Source: Candidatus Bathyarchaeota archaeon
Lineage (GTDB): Archaea; Thermoproteota; Bathyarchaeia; TCS64
NCBI GenBank assembly: GCA_002726865.1
Contig: PBSW01000030.1
Location: forward strand, 3,933 to 54,358
DNA: 50,426 bases
Reading direction: 5' to 3'
Shown here: positions 42,251-50,426 of the stretch, in pieces
Layout: each line of letters opens with the position of its first letter
How positions within the stretch are numbered: position 1 is the first letter of the stretch
Made by a program: the position numbers and the translations under genes
Notes under the pieces: model-generated
Database searches by the model: none
Told to the model about the DNA's origin: nothing
Seen by the model: only the letters and a program-made list of their open reading frames with translations

Positions 42251-42559
42251 ATGAAATACGATGTTACTAAGATTATTCCAAAAAAGGTTCCGGGTGCAAA
42301 CCAGGTAGTACGAACAGGGTTCAAGCTTAGGTGGGAGATGTGCAACAAGATGAAAGAAGTCGATCCCGACGTCAACTTCTACTCAATAAGACCTTTGAGC
42401 CACGAATTTGTAAACTTTGCCGATGGGAAGCTCACTATAGATGAGGTTGCTGCTGCCGTAGGATACGAATATGGTTTACAGATAAAGGGTGAGCATGTTT
42501 TGCTCCTTTTTAAAGACCTTAAGGAGAAAGGGTTTTTTACCTTCTCCCAGAAGGATTGA
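42251..42559 (+). CDS. Small PqqD-like (winged-helix) protein
   Basis: A 102-aa protein. Its C-terminal half (VNFADGKLTIDEVAAAVGYEYG, then [19 protein letters not shown]) has the alpha-helical winged pattern of PqqD-like domains, which bind peptides in RiPP and related systems. The N-terminal half is unassigned. It follows the M28-like gene by four bases and has AAGGAGG upstream, so the two are co-expressed and may work as a pair. The PqqD likeness is my reading of the pattern and needs a profile search. Confidence 0.55.
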   Translation: MKYDVTKIIPKKVPGANQVVRTGFKLRWEMCNKMKEVDPDVNFYSIRPLSHEFVNFADGKLTIDEVAAAVGYEYGLQIKGEHVLLLFKDLKEKGFFTFSQKD

Positions 42560-42756
42560 AACGGATAGCGTTTCCCGAATTATTACTCCTTTTTTCAATT
42601 TTACCATATTAAACTTTATGAATATTTTTTCCTACTTTTATGGATTTTATTAATAAAGTCGAAAGAGGTTACAATGCCAATCGTTCAATTAAAACCTAAA
42701 TGAAAATGCACGTTAACTGACGAAATAATTGTTAAATAGTTGAATCTGTTGCTTAT

Positions 42757-43119
42757 ATGAAGGTAATTAATATGAGTAAAAGACCCTATTCAACGTTCAG
42801 GAAGGTTGGTAACTTTGTCTTCGTTTCTGGACAGACTGGTTTCAATCCTGATACTAGAACAATAGGAGAAACCGTTGAGGAACAGACAGAACAGACTCTC
42901 AAGAACGTGAAAGCGGCCCTTGAAGAGGCAGGCTCCTCAATGAATGACGTTGTTAAATGCTCAGTCTTTCTAAAGGACACGACTGACTTTAAGAGTATGA
43001 ACGGCGTTTACGTCACATTCTTCGGTGATGTTCCCCCTGCGAGAACTACTGTGGGAGCTCCATTGGTGAGCCCTAAGATGTTGGTTGAGATAGACGCTAT
43101 CGCCTATATTGGTACTTAA
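42757..43119 (+). CDS. ridA: RidA family enamine/imine deaminase
   Basis: Hydrolyses reactive enamine/imine products of PLP enzymes. VGNFVFVSGQTGFNPDT, QTEQTLKNVKAALEEAGSSMNDVVKCSVFLKD and the catalytic-arginine region GDVPPARTTVGAP are all present. It is 120 aa from the ATG at 42757. A TATA-like GTTAAATAG (42731-42739) predicts transcription near 42761, so the ATG at 42772 (MSKRPYST) is an equally good start. Confidence 0.92.
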   Translation: MKVINMSKRPYSTFRKVGNFVFVSGQTGFNPDTRTIGETVEEQTEQTLKNVKAALEEAGSSMNDVVKCSVFLKDTTDFKSMNGVYVTFFGDVPPARTTVGAPLVSPKMLVEIDAIAYIGT

Positions 43120-43234
43120 AAACCAATACCTTTTCACAACCTTCTTGAATACATCCAAAATGGAATAGTGTATTTGAAACTAAGGGAAATTTTTTATTTA
43201 GATTTTTCTTGAGGTAGGCTAGGAAGCTAATTTA

Positions 43235-43717
43235 TTGAGTCTTGATGATATTTCTTACACTCATGGAACTAAGATAAAGCTAAAAGGACTTGCTCTCGAG
43301 CTCTATCTTTACATGATAAAACATCCTTTGGATCCTGACAACAACCCTTTCTTGGTGAATAAAGGAGACATGCAGTTTTATCTCCGTTGTATGGAGAGAG
43401 ATGGACTCATAACAAAGGATATTGAGGGACTTTACATTATCCAAGAGGAGGGTATTTTGGACAGAGTCATCACTCATCTCAGTTGGTTAAATAATAGAAG
43501 CAAAATGAGGCACATATTCTATTTTGCATTCACTTTATCATCTCTTGTTATCTTTTTCTTTTATATCCTATTTTTGCCGAGAACATTATTTACTACTGAA
43601 TCCTATCTACTAGGATTTGCTCTCTTCTCAATTTCTTCTTTGGCCTTGGAGATAATCACTATCAGACGTAGATCGGTGATATTTGAGAAACTCCTAATGG
43701 ATAATTACCCCGAATAA
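43235..43717 (+). CDS. Predicted membrane protein with winged-helix-like N-terminus
   Basis: Family unknown. Residues 1-85 look like a helix-turn-helix domain: LKGLALELYLYMIKHP, then NKGDMQFYLRCMERDGLITKDIEGLYIIQEEG, in the helix-helix-strand order of winged helices. Two hydrophobic segments follow (about 93-113 and 123-142), with a short basic cytoplasmic end. It is 160 aa with a TTG start. It lies 27 bases before another membrane protein gene, with which it probably forms a unit. A membrane-bound regulator is one possible reading. Confidence 0.55.
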   Translation: MSLDDISYTHGTKIKLKGLALELYLYMIKHPLDPDNNPFLVNKGDMQFYLRCMERDGLITKDIEGLYIIQEEGILDRVITHLSWLNNRSKMRHIFYFAFTLSSLVIFFFYILFLPRTLFTTESYLLGFALFSISSLALEIITIRRRSVIFEKLLMDNYPE

Positions 43718-43744
43718 CTATAGGAAGGTTAGAGCTGCAAGGTT

Positions 43745-44464
43745 ATGGAAAGGGAAAAGAGGTTAACCCTTTATCTCGTAATTCTAGGAGTATTATTCGC
43801 CCTCTTATTATTCGAGTTCACCTACCAGCATCCGAATTATCATGTCAAATTAATTTCTACCGATTTTAATTTAACCGACCCTTTTGGTGTTGCTCTGGGA
43901 AGAGTAAATTCCTCGATTCAAGTCGCTTATGATTCAGGTGATCCCTCTAGAATTGGAGAGTTTACCGTGGTTGTCGGCACATCACTACATGATCCACCTT
44001 TACTCACCTCAGTTTACTCTAGGGAAGTGAACTATGAGGTGAAATTCTTACTACATAGTGAAGAAATAGCTGGATTTAATGACAATTATCTTGGGTCCTC
44101 TAACCTCATCTCATCTAACACATTGTATAACACGCAGAAATTCCCTAGTATTCGCTATCCCATGTTGGGGCTCCGATCGAGACTGGGTTTGTTGAACCTT
44201 CAAATTGTGGGACTTTACTATAATTCTACAAGTGGGCATGTCATTACTAGGGCAGAGGCAGCTATGGATATATTTATCATGCCCCCGTTTATCCAAATCT
44301 TTACCTTCACCCTAATTTTCTTTATAATTTGTCTGTGGTTATCTTACGTCGATTGTGTTTGTGTAAACTGCGGGAAGAAGGCCCAGAATCTTAGGATCTA
44401 TAGATGCTCTCAGTTTAAATGCCCAAGATGTAGCGCATATATGTTGAATGAGAACAAACAATAA
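43745..44464 (+). CDS. Membrane protein with outer domain and C-terminal zinc ribbon
   Basis: Family unknown. The 239-aa protein has a hydrophobic segment at residues 7-24, a loop of about 160 residues that is probably outside the cell, a second membrane helix near 190-207, and a cytoplasmic C-terminus with two CxxC knuckles (CVNC, CPRC), which look like a zinc ribbon. It follows the winged-helix-like membrane protein and precedes the peptide transporter operon by about 300 bases. Confidence 0.6.
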   Translation: MEREKRLTLYLVILGVLFALLLFEFTYQHPNYHVKLISTDFNLTDPFGVALGRVNSSIQVAYDSGDPSRIGEFTVVVGTSLHDPPLLTSVYSREVNYEVKFLLHSEEIAGFNDNYLGSSNLISSNTLYNTQKFPSIRYPMLGLRSRLGLLNLQIVGLYYNSTSGHVITRAEAAMDIFIMPPFIQIFTFTLIFFIICLWLSYVDCVCVNCGKKAQNLRIYRCSQFKCPRCSAYMLNENKQ

Positions 44465-44768
44465 AAAATAGCGCGTATAAGTAAATATCTAGCTACAGTT
44501 TAAATTAACTTCACAATTGGATTTTCCTTAGGGTTTAAATATCAGATTTTATTTTGTGATAATTACCAGTAAATATTGTTTAATCAGGAACGAGTTTTTT
44601 CCTCAATAAGACAAACGCAAGATACTGGTTTAGTCCCAAAATTAATGCTTTTTAGACCGGCCATGAACCCTGTAGGAGAATCTACAGACTAACAACCCAT
44701 TTTTTGTGCGCAAGAATTTTAATACTAATACCTTCTTTATTAAGAGGCAGTAACCCTAGAGGATTGTT
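44465..44768 (+). promoter_or_regulatory. Intergenic region with probable promoter of the peptide transporter operon
   Basis: No gene is visible in these 304 AT-rich bases. A TATA-like ATTTTAATAC (44716-44725) predicts transcription near 44745, and GAGG at 44759-44762 serves as ribosome-binding sequence for the dppB ATG. The operon below has no other gap longer than about 15 bases through dppF. Confidence 0.45.
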
Positions 44769-45728
44769 ATGAAAAAAATTGTTGCAACACGTTTGTTGCA
44801 GGCTATTCCGTTAATATTCATAATAATTACCATAAATTTTGTAATAATGCAGCTAGCGCCGGGAGATCCGGTTGACTTTTTGGTATCTGGTCTAGAGGGA
44901 GTGCCCTCAGGTTATTTGGATATGGTCAAGGCTAAATATGGTTTTGATAAGCCAATGCACGAACAACTCATTATCTATATGAGCAATTTACTGCGAGGTG
45001 AATTTGGATTTTCTTTCTATTTTCAGCAACCTGTTATTAAGACAATGATCCCAGCGCTTAGAAACACTCTTCTACTTACAGGCACATCCTTAATCATAGA
45101 ATTATCGGGGATAATACTGGGTATAATTGCCTCGAAAAAGGTTTATTCTCTGACTGATAATGTAATAACGGTTTCAACCTTAGTCACCTTTAACATGCCA
45201 TATTTTTGGTTAGCGATTCTATTTTTGCTTATTTTTGGCCTCCATTTAGGTCTCTTTCCGATCACGGGAATGTACACAATTGGAACAACTGGTATGGAAA
45301 AGATATATAGTATGATGTGGCACCTCGTTCTCCCTGCAACTTGTCTTAGCATCGGGCGAATAGCATTATATACACGATATACACGTGCCAGCATGTTAGA
45401 AGTATTGAAATTAGATTATATCACAACTGCATGGGCTAAGGGTTGCTCTGAAAGAACTATTCTCTTTAGGCATGCATTTAGAAACGCCCTGATCCCCATC
45501 GTGACTGTAATTACGCTTAGATTGAGAATGTTATTTACCGGTGCTGTACTTGTTGAAACGGTTTTTGCATGGCCAGGAATGGGTAGATTAATCTATGATT
45601 CAATATTTAGAAGAGATTATAATGTAATTATGGCTAATTTTTTAGTAATTGCTATTATAACGATTCTTCTCAATATATTGGCCGATATAATTTATGCCTA
45701 TGTTGATCCACGGGTGAGATATCAATGA
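44769..45728 (+). CDS. dppB: Peptide ABC transporter permease, DppB type
   Basis: Membrane subunit of a dipeptide/oligopeptide importer. The N-terminal ATRLLQAIPLIFIIITINFVIMQLAPGDP is the family signature, with six membrane helices and the EAA-like loop AWAKGCSERTILFRHAFRNALIPIVT that docks on the ATPases. It ends with YAYVDPRVRYQ as usual. It is 319 aa and overlaps dppC by four bases. Confidence 0.94.
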   Translation: MKKIVATRLLQAIPLIFIIITINFVIMQLAPGDPVDFLVSGLEGVPSGYLDMVKAKYGFDKPMHEQLIIYMSNLLRGEFGFSFYFQQPVIKTMIPALRNTLLLTGTSLIIELSGIILGIIASKKVYSLTDNVITVSTLVTFNMPYFWLAILFLLIFGLHLGLFPITGMYTIGTTGMEKIYSMMWHLVLPATCLSIGRIALYTRYTRASMLEVLKLDYITTAWAKGCSERTILFRHAFRNALIPIVTVITLRLRMLFTGAVLVETVFAWPGMGRLIYDSIFRRDYNVIMANFLVIAIITILLNILADIIYAYVDPRVRYQ

Positions 45729-46615
45729 GTCCAAGAAGCCCCACATTTCATGCAATAAAACTCCAAAAAGACAGACTCCTCGGATTCTGGGTGAGATTTA
45801 AAAAGAATAAAGCTGCGCTTTTTGGACTATTTATCTTTATCTTTTTTTTAATAATAGCTGTATTCGCCCCTTTTCTAGCACCCCATGATCCCTTCGATAT
45901 GAATCTCTATGATCCAGATGCGCCATTCAAACGACCTCAATCAGAATACATTTTAGGCACAGATGAATTTGGAAGAGATCAACTTAGTCGTTTGATGTAT
46001 GGCGCTAGAACTTCTTTGTTTATAGGTTTCTTATCAACGGGTGTTGCTTTCTTTATTGGTGTATCTCTGGGATCAATCGCTGGATTCTATGGAGGCCGAG
46101 TTGATAATTTAATTATGAGAGTCGTTGATATTTTTCTGATGCTTCCTACTTTCTTTATGATTCTAGTCGTAGCTGCCGTGTTTGGAAGCAATATATGGAA
46201 TGTTATGTGGATCATGGGGCTCACTGGATGGCCTGGTCTGACCCGTCTTGTTAGAGCTGAGTTTCTAGCCTTTAAAAATATGGATTTCGTATTGGCAGCT
46301 GAAGGTTCTGGAGCTACTGACTTTCATATTATATTCCGAGAGATACTGCCCAATGCAATCTTTCCGGCTATAGTTAGTGCTTCTATGAGGGTATCAGGTG
46401 CAATCATGACTGAATCCTCTCTCAGTTTCTTGGGCTTAGGAGACCCAAACGCCGTTAGTTGGGGTTGGATTCTTAATGAGTCTATGAGAGCGTTTAGAAT
46501 AGCTTGGTGGCTATCTTTGTTTCCGGGATTTTGCATAACTTTCCTAGCTATAGGTTTCAATCTTCTAGGGGATGGTCTAAATGACGCCTTAAATCCACAC
46601 TTAAAAGAGAGATGA
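45725..46615 (+). CDS. dppC: Peptide ABC transporter permease, DppC type
   Basis: Second permease. A cytoplasmic N-terminus is followed by KNKAALFGLFIFIFFLIIAVFAPFLAPHDP, the family-typical EYILGTDEFGRDQLSRLMYGARTSL, and the loop AAEGSGATDFHIIFREILPNAI that contacts the ATPase. The C-terminus [19 protein letters not shown] is standard. It is 296 aa, coupled on both sides by 4-base overlaps. Confidence 0.94.
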   Translation: MSPRSPTFHAIKLQKDRLLGFWVRFKKNKAALFGLFIFIFFLIIAVFAPFLAPHDPFDMNLYDPDAPFKRPQSEYILGTDEFGRDQLSRLMYGARTSLFIGFLSTGVAFFIGVSLGSIAGFYGGRVDNLIMRVVDIFLMLPTFFMILVVAAVFGSNIWNVMWIMGLTGWPGLTRLVRAEFLAFKNMDFVLAAEGSGATDFHIIFREILPNAIFPAIVSASMRVSGAIMTESSLSFLGLGDPNAVSWGWILNESMRAFRIAWWLSLFPGFCITFLAIGFNLLGDGLNDALNPHLKER

Positions 46616-47592
46616 ATGAAGTGAAAGAAACCCTGCTTCAAGTAGAAAATCTCAAAACATGGTTTTTTGTCTCAGATGGAATAATTAAGGCTGTTGATGG
46701 GGTTACATTTAATGTAAATAAAGGCGAAGTACTGGGTCTTGTGGGTGAATCAGGCTCTGGTAAAAGTGTTACAGCTCGTTCTATTATGCGGTTAGTTCCT
46801 GATCCACCCGGAAAGATCGTTGATGGAAAGGTTCTACTTGAAGGTTTAGACCTCCTTAAAATAACAGAGTATGATATGAGACGTATACGCGGTGGAAAGA
46901 TATCAATGAGTTTTCAAGACCCTATGACCTATCTTAATCCAGTACATAGGGTAAAAGATCAAATAGCTGAAGCCATAATCCTACATCAAAATCTGCAAAA
47001 AAAAGAAGCCCTCGAAAAAGCTGTTGAACTCATGAAGCTGGTACAAATACCCGATGCTCCTCTAAGGGCCAATGACTACCCTCACCAATTGAGTGGCGGT
47101 ATGCGACAACGTATTTTACTTGCAATAGCTCTCAGTTGTAACCCAGATCTCCTTATAGCAGACGAGCCCACGACTGCGTTGGACGTTATTGTTCAAGCGG
47201 AGGTCTTAGCTCTCTTCAAAGATTTAAAAGAAAAATTGAATCTATCCATTATCTTGATAACTCATGATATGGGTGTGGTAGTAAATCTTGCTGATCGAAT
47301 AGCCGTAATGTACGCGGGTAGGATCGTGGAGTTAGGAGATAAAATTAAAATAGTTACATCCCCAGAACACCCTTACACGATTGGGTTGCTTGCCTCTTTA
47401 CCGAAAATAGAAAAAGATCGGAGCGAGCTTATCTCAATCCCTGGAGATGTTCCTGATATGGCTAATCCACCATCTGGATGTCGTTTCCACCCTAGATGTT
47501 CTTTTATTGAAACTCGCTGTAAAGAGGAAATTCCTCCTTTGAAAGAGTATGAAAATGGACATTTTATAGCTTGCTTTAGAAATGACTTTTAG
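46612..47592 (+). CDS. dppD: Peptide ABC transporter ATP-binding protein, DppD type
   Basis: Cytoplasmic ATPase of the importer. Walker A is GESGSGKS, the signature LSGGMRQR, Walker [13 protein letters not shown] and the switch histidine is in THDMG. The C-terminal oligopeptide/dipeptide-type domain has the cysteine cluster CRFHPRCSF...CKEE, which in some homologues binds an iron-sulfur cluster. It is 326 aa. Confidence 0.95.
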   Translation: MNEVKETLLQVENLKTWFFVSDGIIKAVDGVTFNVNKGEVLGLVGESGSGKSVTARSIMRLVPDPPGKIVDGKVLLEGLDLLKITEYDMRRIRGGKISMSFQDPMTYLNPVHRVKDQIAEAIILHQNLQKKEALEKAVELMKLVQIPDAPLRANDYPHQLSGGMRQRILLAIALSCNPDLLIADEPTTALDVIVQAEVLALFKDLKEKLNLSIILITHDMGVVVNLADRIAVMYAGRIVELGDKIKIVTSPEHPYTIGLLASLPKIEKDRSELISIPGDVPDMANPPSGCRFHPRCSFIETRCKEEIPPLKEYENGHFIACFRNDF

Positions 47593-47607
47593 AAGGATGT
47601 GAACGAG

Positions 47608-48597
47608 ATGAGTGACACACTTTTAAATATTAGCGGACTAACAAAACATTTCCCTGTGAAAAGTAGTGTTTTCTCCACAGGTAAAGGATTCGTACATGCG
47701 GTAGATGACATATCGTTCAAAGTTGAAAAAGGAGAAACCTTTAGCCTAGTCGGGGAGACAGGTAGCGGCAAGACCACTACAGGTAGACTTATCACGCGTT
47801 TAATAGAACCAACATCTGGCGAGATTTGGTTTGATGGAAAAGATTTGATGAAACTCGGCAAACAAGAACTGAGAAAAACGAGACGGGATATTCAGATGAT
47901 CTTTCAAGATCCCTATTCTTCCCTGAATCCTCGGATGACTGTGGAAAATATAGTTGGTTTACCTCTTAGAACACAAAACATGATCAAGGGATCCGAGAAA
48001 CGCCAACGAGTCATTGAACTTTTAGAAATTGTAGGTCTTGTACCCGGAGCAAAACTTGTAGATAGATATCCTCATGAGTTTAGTGGAGGACAGAGACAAA
48101 GAATAGGTGTAGCCCGAGCTTTAGCCCTCAACCCAAAACTCATTGTAGCTGATGAACCCGTATCTTCTTTAGATATTTCAATCAGGGCTCAAATATTAAA
48201 TCTCTTAATAGAATTGAAGAAAGATTATAATTTAACTTATCTATTAATTGCCCACGATTTTTCCGTTGTAAGACACATGAGTGACTGGGTTTATGTCATG
48301 TATTTAGGAAAAGGAATGGAAATGGCTCGAGTAACCGATCTCTATAACTCACCTTTACACCCGTACACAAAGGCTTTGTTATCCGCCATCCCTTCAACAG
48401 ACCCCTATGAACAATCAGAGAGAATACCGTTGAGAGGAGAAATGCCCAGTCCGATTAATCTACCTTCTGGATGTCGTTTCCACACCCGATGTCCAAATTC
48501 AACTAAGGAGTGTACCTTGATTATACCAGATTTGATTGAGGTAGAACCGGAACACTGGGTTTCTTGTCTACGGTGGGAAGAAATAAGGGGAAGTTAA
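47608..48597 (+). CDS. dppF: Peptide ABC transporter ATP-binding protein, DppF type
   Basis: Second ATPase, pairing with DppD. Walker A is GETGSGKTTTG, the signature FSGGQRQR, Walker B LIVADEPVSSLD, the switch histidine is in AHDFS, and the same C-terminal cysteine pattern is present (CRFHTRCPN). The ATG at 47608 (MSDTLLNISG) has AAGGAT ten bases upstream; a GTG at 47599 is too close to that sequence. It is 329 aa. Confidence 0.95.
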   Translation: MSDTLLNISGLTKHFPVKSSVFSTGKGFVHAVDDISFKVEKGETFSLVGETGSGKTTTGRLITRLIEPTSGEIWFDGKDLMKLGKQELRKTRRDIQMIFQDPYSSLNPRMTVENIVGLPLRTQNMIKGSEKRQRVIELLEIVGLVPGAKLVDRYPHEFSGGQRQRIGVARALALNPKLIVADEPVSSLDISIRAQILNLLIELKKDYNLTYLLIAHDFSVVRHMSDWVYVMYLGKGMEMARVTDLYNSPLHPYTKALLSAIPSTDPYEQSERIPLRGEMPSPINLPSGCRFHTRCPNSTKECTLIIPDLIEVEPEHWVSCLRWEEIRGS

Positions 48598-48603
48598 GTT
48601 CGC

Positions 48604-48613
48604 GCCTATAAAT
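48604..48613 (+). promoter_or_regulatory. Probable separate promoter of the binding-protein gene
   Basis: The TATA element CCTATAAATG predicts transcription near 48633, five bases before the ATG at 48638. The binding-protein gene could thus be transcribed on its own, as is common because binding proteins are needed in excess over the transporter. Confidence 0.4.
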
Positions 48614-48637
48614 GTATATATTACCCCAAAATATATA

Positions 48638-50426
48638 ATGAACCGGGTTTCTACTAACTCTACCAAAATGAAAAGAACAATAAAGAGTTTGATCGTTGCT
48701 TTTCTCTTAATACTCCTTTTAATTCCAAGTTTAGGCGTTCAGGCTGCTGAACAACCTAGGTATGGTGGGATCTTGAGAATAGGCTGGCGGGGTAACCCGA
48801 TCAGCTTTAATGGCTTCTTAAACTATTGGAGCACTTCTAGAGACCTCCATCAACAGGTTTACAACCGTTTGATTGGTATCGATGCAGACAAAAATCTAGT
48901 ACCCGATCTAGCACATTCATGGGATATAGAAGATAATGGAAAGAAATTCACCTTCTATCTTAACAAGGATGTGAGATGGCATGACGGCGTTCCTTTCACT
49001 TCAGCCGACGTAAAATGGCATTGGGAAAAATTAATGGAACCTGATGTCGTAACATATGTCAAGCCAAAGATTGCTAGCTTATTGTCTGTAGAGGCACCAG
49101 ATCCATATACGGTTGTCTTTACTTTTAGTCAGACTACCCAGCCAATCCTGTTTGCCTATTTCCAGTCAGACACATATATACACCCCAAACACATTTTCGA
49201 TGGACAACCCCTTGAGACAAATCCAGCGAATATGGCCCCCGTAGGGACTGGCCCATTCAAGGTCACCGAATTTAAGCCTGAAAGCTACTGTACTATGGTA
49301 GCTAACGAGGATTACTTTAAAGGACGACCTTATCTGGACGGCATAGTTTGGAAAATTATTCCAAGTACTGAAGCGCGTCTAATTGCATATGAAGCTGGAG
49401 AAATTGATCTAACCTCACCTCCTAAAGCGGAGCTATCTAGAATGGATGCTGACCCAAATACAGGCCTTCGATGGGGTCAATCTTCTGGCACGCACAGGAT
49501 CACTTTCAACTACCGACCTGAAGCCATTGCTGCACATCCTTGGTTAGCTGTTAAAGAAGTTAAACAGGCGATTGCTCATGCAATAGATAAACAACTCATT
49601 ATAGACCGTGTTCAGAAAGGTTTTGCTACAATTGCTCACACTGGTATGGGTGCGGGCGCAGGAGCTTGGGTAAACAAAGATGCACAGATCTATGAATATG
49701 ATCCAGCTAAAGCGAAGGAACTACTAGATGCTGCCGGCTATCCTGTTGGATCAAATGGTTTCCGATTTGAGATGCCTTGGATAACCTATGACCGAGATTA
49801 TGCGGTTCAGGCTTCTGAGATAATCAAAGCACAGCTGAAAGAGGTGGGCATCGATATGACCATCATACCTGTCGAGTACGTTACTTATGTTTCATTATAT
49901 GAACATGGAGAAAACGGAATGGCAGAATATCCAGCTACCTACAACCATATGGGTGGTTGGCCTCCTGAGGAGATAGGCAGCTGGATGCACGGCAAACCTG
50001 AAGGTGGAATGAACATGGGCTTTTACGATAACGCTGAAGTGGATGCGCTCCTAGATGAAGGGGCGGTAACCACAGATGCAGCAAAACGAAAGGAGATATA
50101 TGATGAGGTACAGGCATTAAATGCCATAGAGTTGCCCTATATACATCTCTTCTCAACAGAAGGTGCGTACATTTACAACAGCGACTTCAAAAATATGGAA
50201 TCAACTCGGTCAGTTACGAGCTACAAAGCCTACGACGAAGTATGGTGGATTCATGGAGATCTTCCTGAAGCTGAGGCAGAGCCAGTAGCTGGAGCTACTG
50301 GAGCTAAAGGTGCATCTGGTGCGACTGGAGCAACTGGAGCTGCAGGAGCTGCAGGAACTGCAGGAGCTGCAGGAGCTGCAGGAACTGCAGGAGCGAAAGG
50401 TGAAAAGGGTGACACCGGCGCCGTAG
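48638..50426 (+). CDS. Peptide-binding protein (SBP family 5) with collagen-like tail, partial at the window end
   Basis: Extracellular solute-binding protein for the DppBCDF importer, incomplete at the right edge. A signal peptide (LIVAFLLILLLIPSLGVQA, about residues 18-37) has no lipobox cysteine. The family 5 features are clear: RYGGILRIGW, LAHSWDIEDNGKKFTFYLNKDVRWHDGVPFTSADV, and APVGTGPFKVTEF. From residue 552 (base 50291) the frame reads 15 consecutive Gly-X-Y triplets, mostly with Ala or Thr and ending in GEKGDTGA. That is collagen-like and probably leads to a stalk or membrane anchor beyond the window. ATG at 48638 or, with a shorter head, 48668. Confidence 0.92.
   Translation, partial: MNRVSTNSTKMKRTIKSLIVAFLLILLLIPSLGVQAAEQPRYGGILRIGWRGNPISFNGFLNYWSTSRDLHQQVYNRLIGIDADKNLVPDLAHSWDIEDNGKKFTFYLNKDVRWHDGVPFTSADVKWHWEKLMEPDVVTYVKPKIASLLSVEAPDPYTVVFTFSQTTQPILFAYFQSDTYIHPKHIFDGQPLETNPANMAPVGTGPFKVTEFKPESYCTMVANEDYFKGRPYLDGIVWKIIPSTEARLIAYEAGEIDLTSPPKAELSRMDADPNTGLRWGQSSGTHRITFNYRPEAIAAHPWLAVKEVKQAIAHAIDKQLIIDRVQKGFATIAHTGMGAGAGAWVNKDAQIYEYDPAKAKELLDAAGYPVGSNGFRFEMPWITYDRDYAVQASEIIKAQLKEVGIDMTIIPVEYVTYVSLYEHGENGMAEYPATYNHMGGWPPEEIGSWMHGKPEGGMNMGFYDNAEVDALLDEGAVTTDAAKRKEIYDEVQALNAIELPYIHLFSTEGAYIYNSDFKNMESTRSVTSYKAYDEVWWIHGDLPEAEAEPVAGATGAKGASGATGATGAAGAAGTAGAAGAAGTAGAKGEKGDTGAV
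50291..50426 (+). repeat. Collagen-like Gly-X-Y coding repeat
   Basis: A tandem run of GGA/GGT-initiated nine-base units codes for at least 15 Gly-X-Y triplets (GAT, GAK, GAS, GAA, GTA, GEK, GDT) and continues past the end of the window. The DNA itself is repetitive (runs of GGAGCTGCA and GGAACTGCA), so slippage could change its length. Confidence 0.85.

Noticed and set aside
48638..48667. Lipoprotein signal on the peptide-binding protein.
   Set aside because: There is no cysteine near the predicted cleavage site, so a normal signal peptide with another anchor is more likely.
1..50426. CRISPR array, rRNA genes or an obvious defence island.
   Set aside because: No regularly spaced repeats, no rRNA-like sequence and no recognisable defence genes were found on either strand.

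Overview
The window is archaeal chromosomal DNA. It carries a long archaeal-type ribosomal-protein cluster with archaeal or eukaryotic-type members (S4e, L32e, L19e, L14e), an RNase P protein (Rnp1) inside that cluster, SecY, KEOPS subunits (Kae1, Bud32), an archaeal tRNA-splicing endonuclease subunit, a DUF106 membrane insertase and split glycine dehydrogenase subunits. Promoters look like archaeal TATA boxes about 25 bases ahead of short leaders, and several starts are GTG or TTG. The EndA-type subunit lacks catalytic residues, as in the heteromeric enzymes of TACK archaea. A Bathyarchaeia-like or other TACK archaeon is my best guess, but this is inference from gene content.

Layout: (1) 1-2074, HflX GTPase and endonuclease III. 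(2) 2577-16599, ribosomal proteins L3-L4-L23-L2-S19 | L22-S3-L29-Rnp1-S17-L14-L24-S4e-L5-S14-S8-L6-L32e-L19e-L18-S5-L30 | L15-SecY. Many stop and start codons overlap; the bars mark gaps with TATA-like elements that suggest internal promoters. S3, L5 and L32e carry unusual acidic, low-complexity extensions. (3) 16616-19607, translation accessories: AlaX-type tRNA editing protein, HisRS and a catalytically degenerate splicing endonuclease subunit. (4) 19611-25529, an accessory and partly decayed zone: broken reading frames, a sugar-nucleotide epimerase, a TnpB-like zinc-ribbon remnant, a SPOUT RNA methyltransferase with an unrecognised partner, a solitary tyrosine recombinase, a truncated zinc-ribbon-type fragment and a nitroreductase. 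(5) 25812-28871, minus strand: PGI/PMI, ferredoxin and a large anchored surface protein. (6) 28997-33287, glycine dehydrogenase subunits 1 and 2, then DUF106, cytidylate kinase and L14e, which in many archaea lie beside secY. (7) 33456-37069, minus strand: cysteine synthase-like enzyme, flavin reductase, NifU-type domain protein and a DRG-like GTPase with an altered P-loop. (8) 37164-40413, nucleotidyltransferase, Kae1, Bud32 and XTP/dITP pyrophosphatase. (9) 40552-50426, peptide and amino-acid handling: an M28-like protein with lost metal ligands, a PqqD-like small protein, RidA, two small membrane proteins, and a complete dipeptide/oligopeptide ABC transporter whose binding protein runs off the end of the window in a collagen-like Gly-X-Y tail.

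Functionally the first half is translation and secretion housekeeping. The right end suggests a cell that imports peptides and ferments amino acids: peptide importer, ferredoxin, glycine dehydrogenase and RidA. I saw no rRNA, no tRNA and no CRISPR array. The most unusual items are the pseudo-peptidase/PqqD-like pair, the collagen-tailed binding protein, the degenerate EndA subunit, the altered DRG-like P-loop and the in-frame stop ahead of the unknown gene at 22863-23330.
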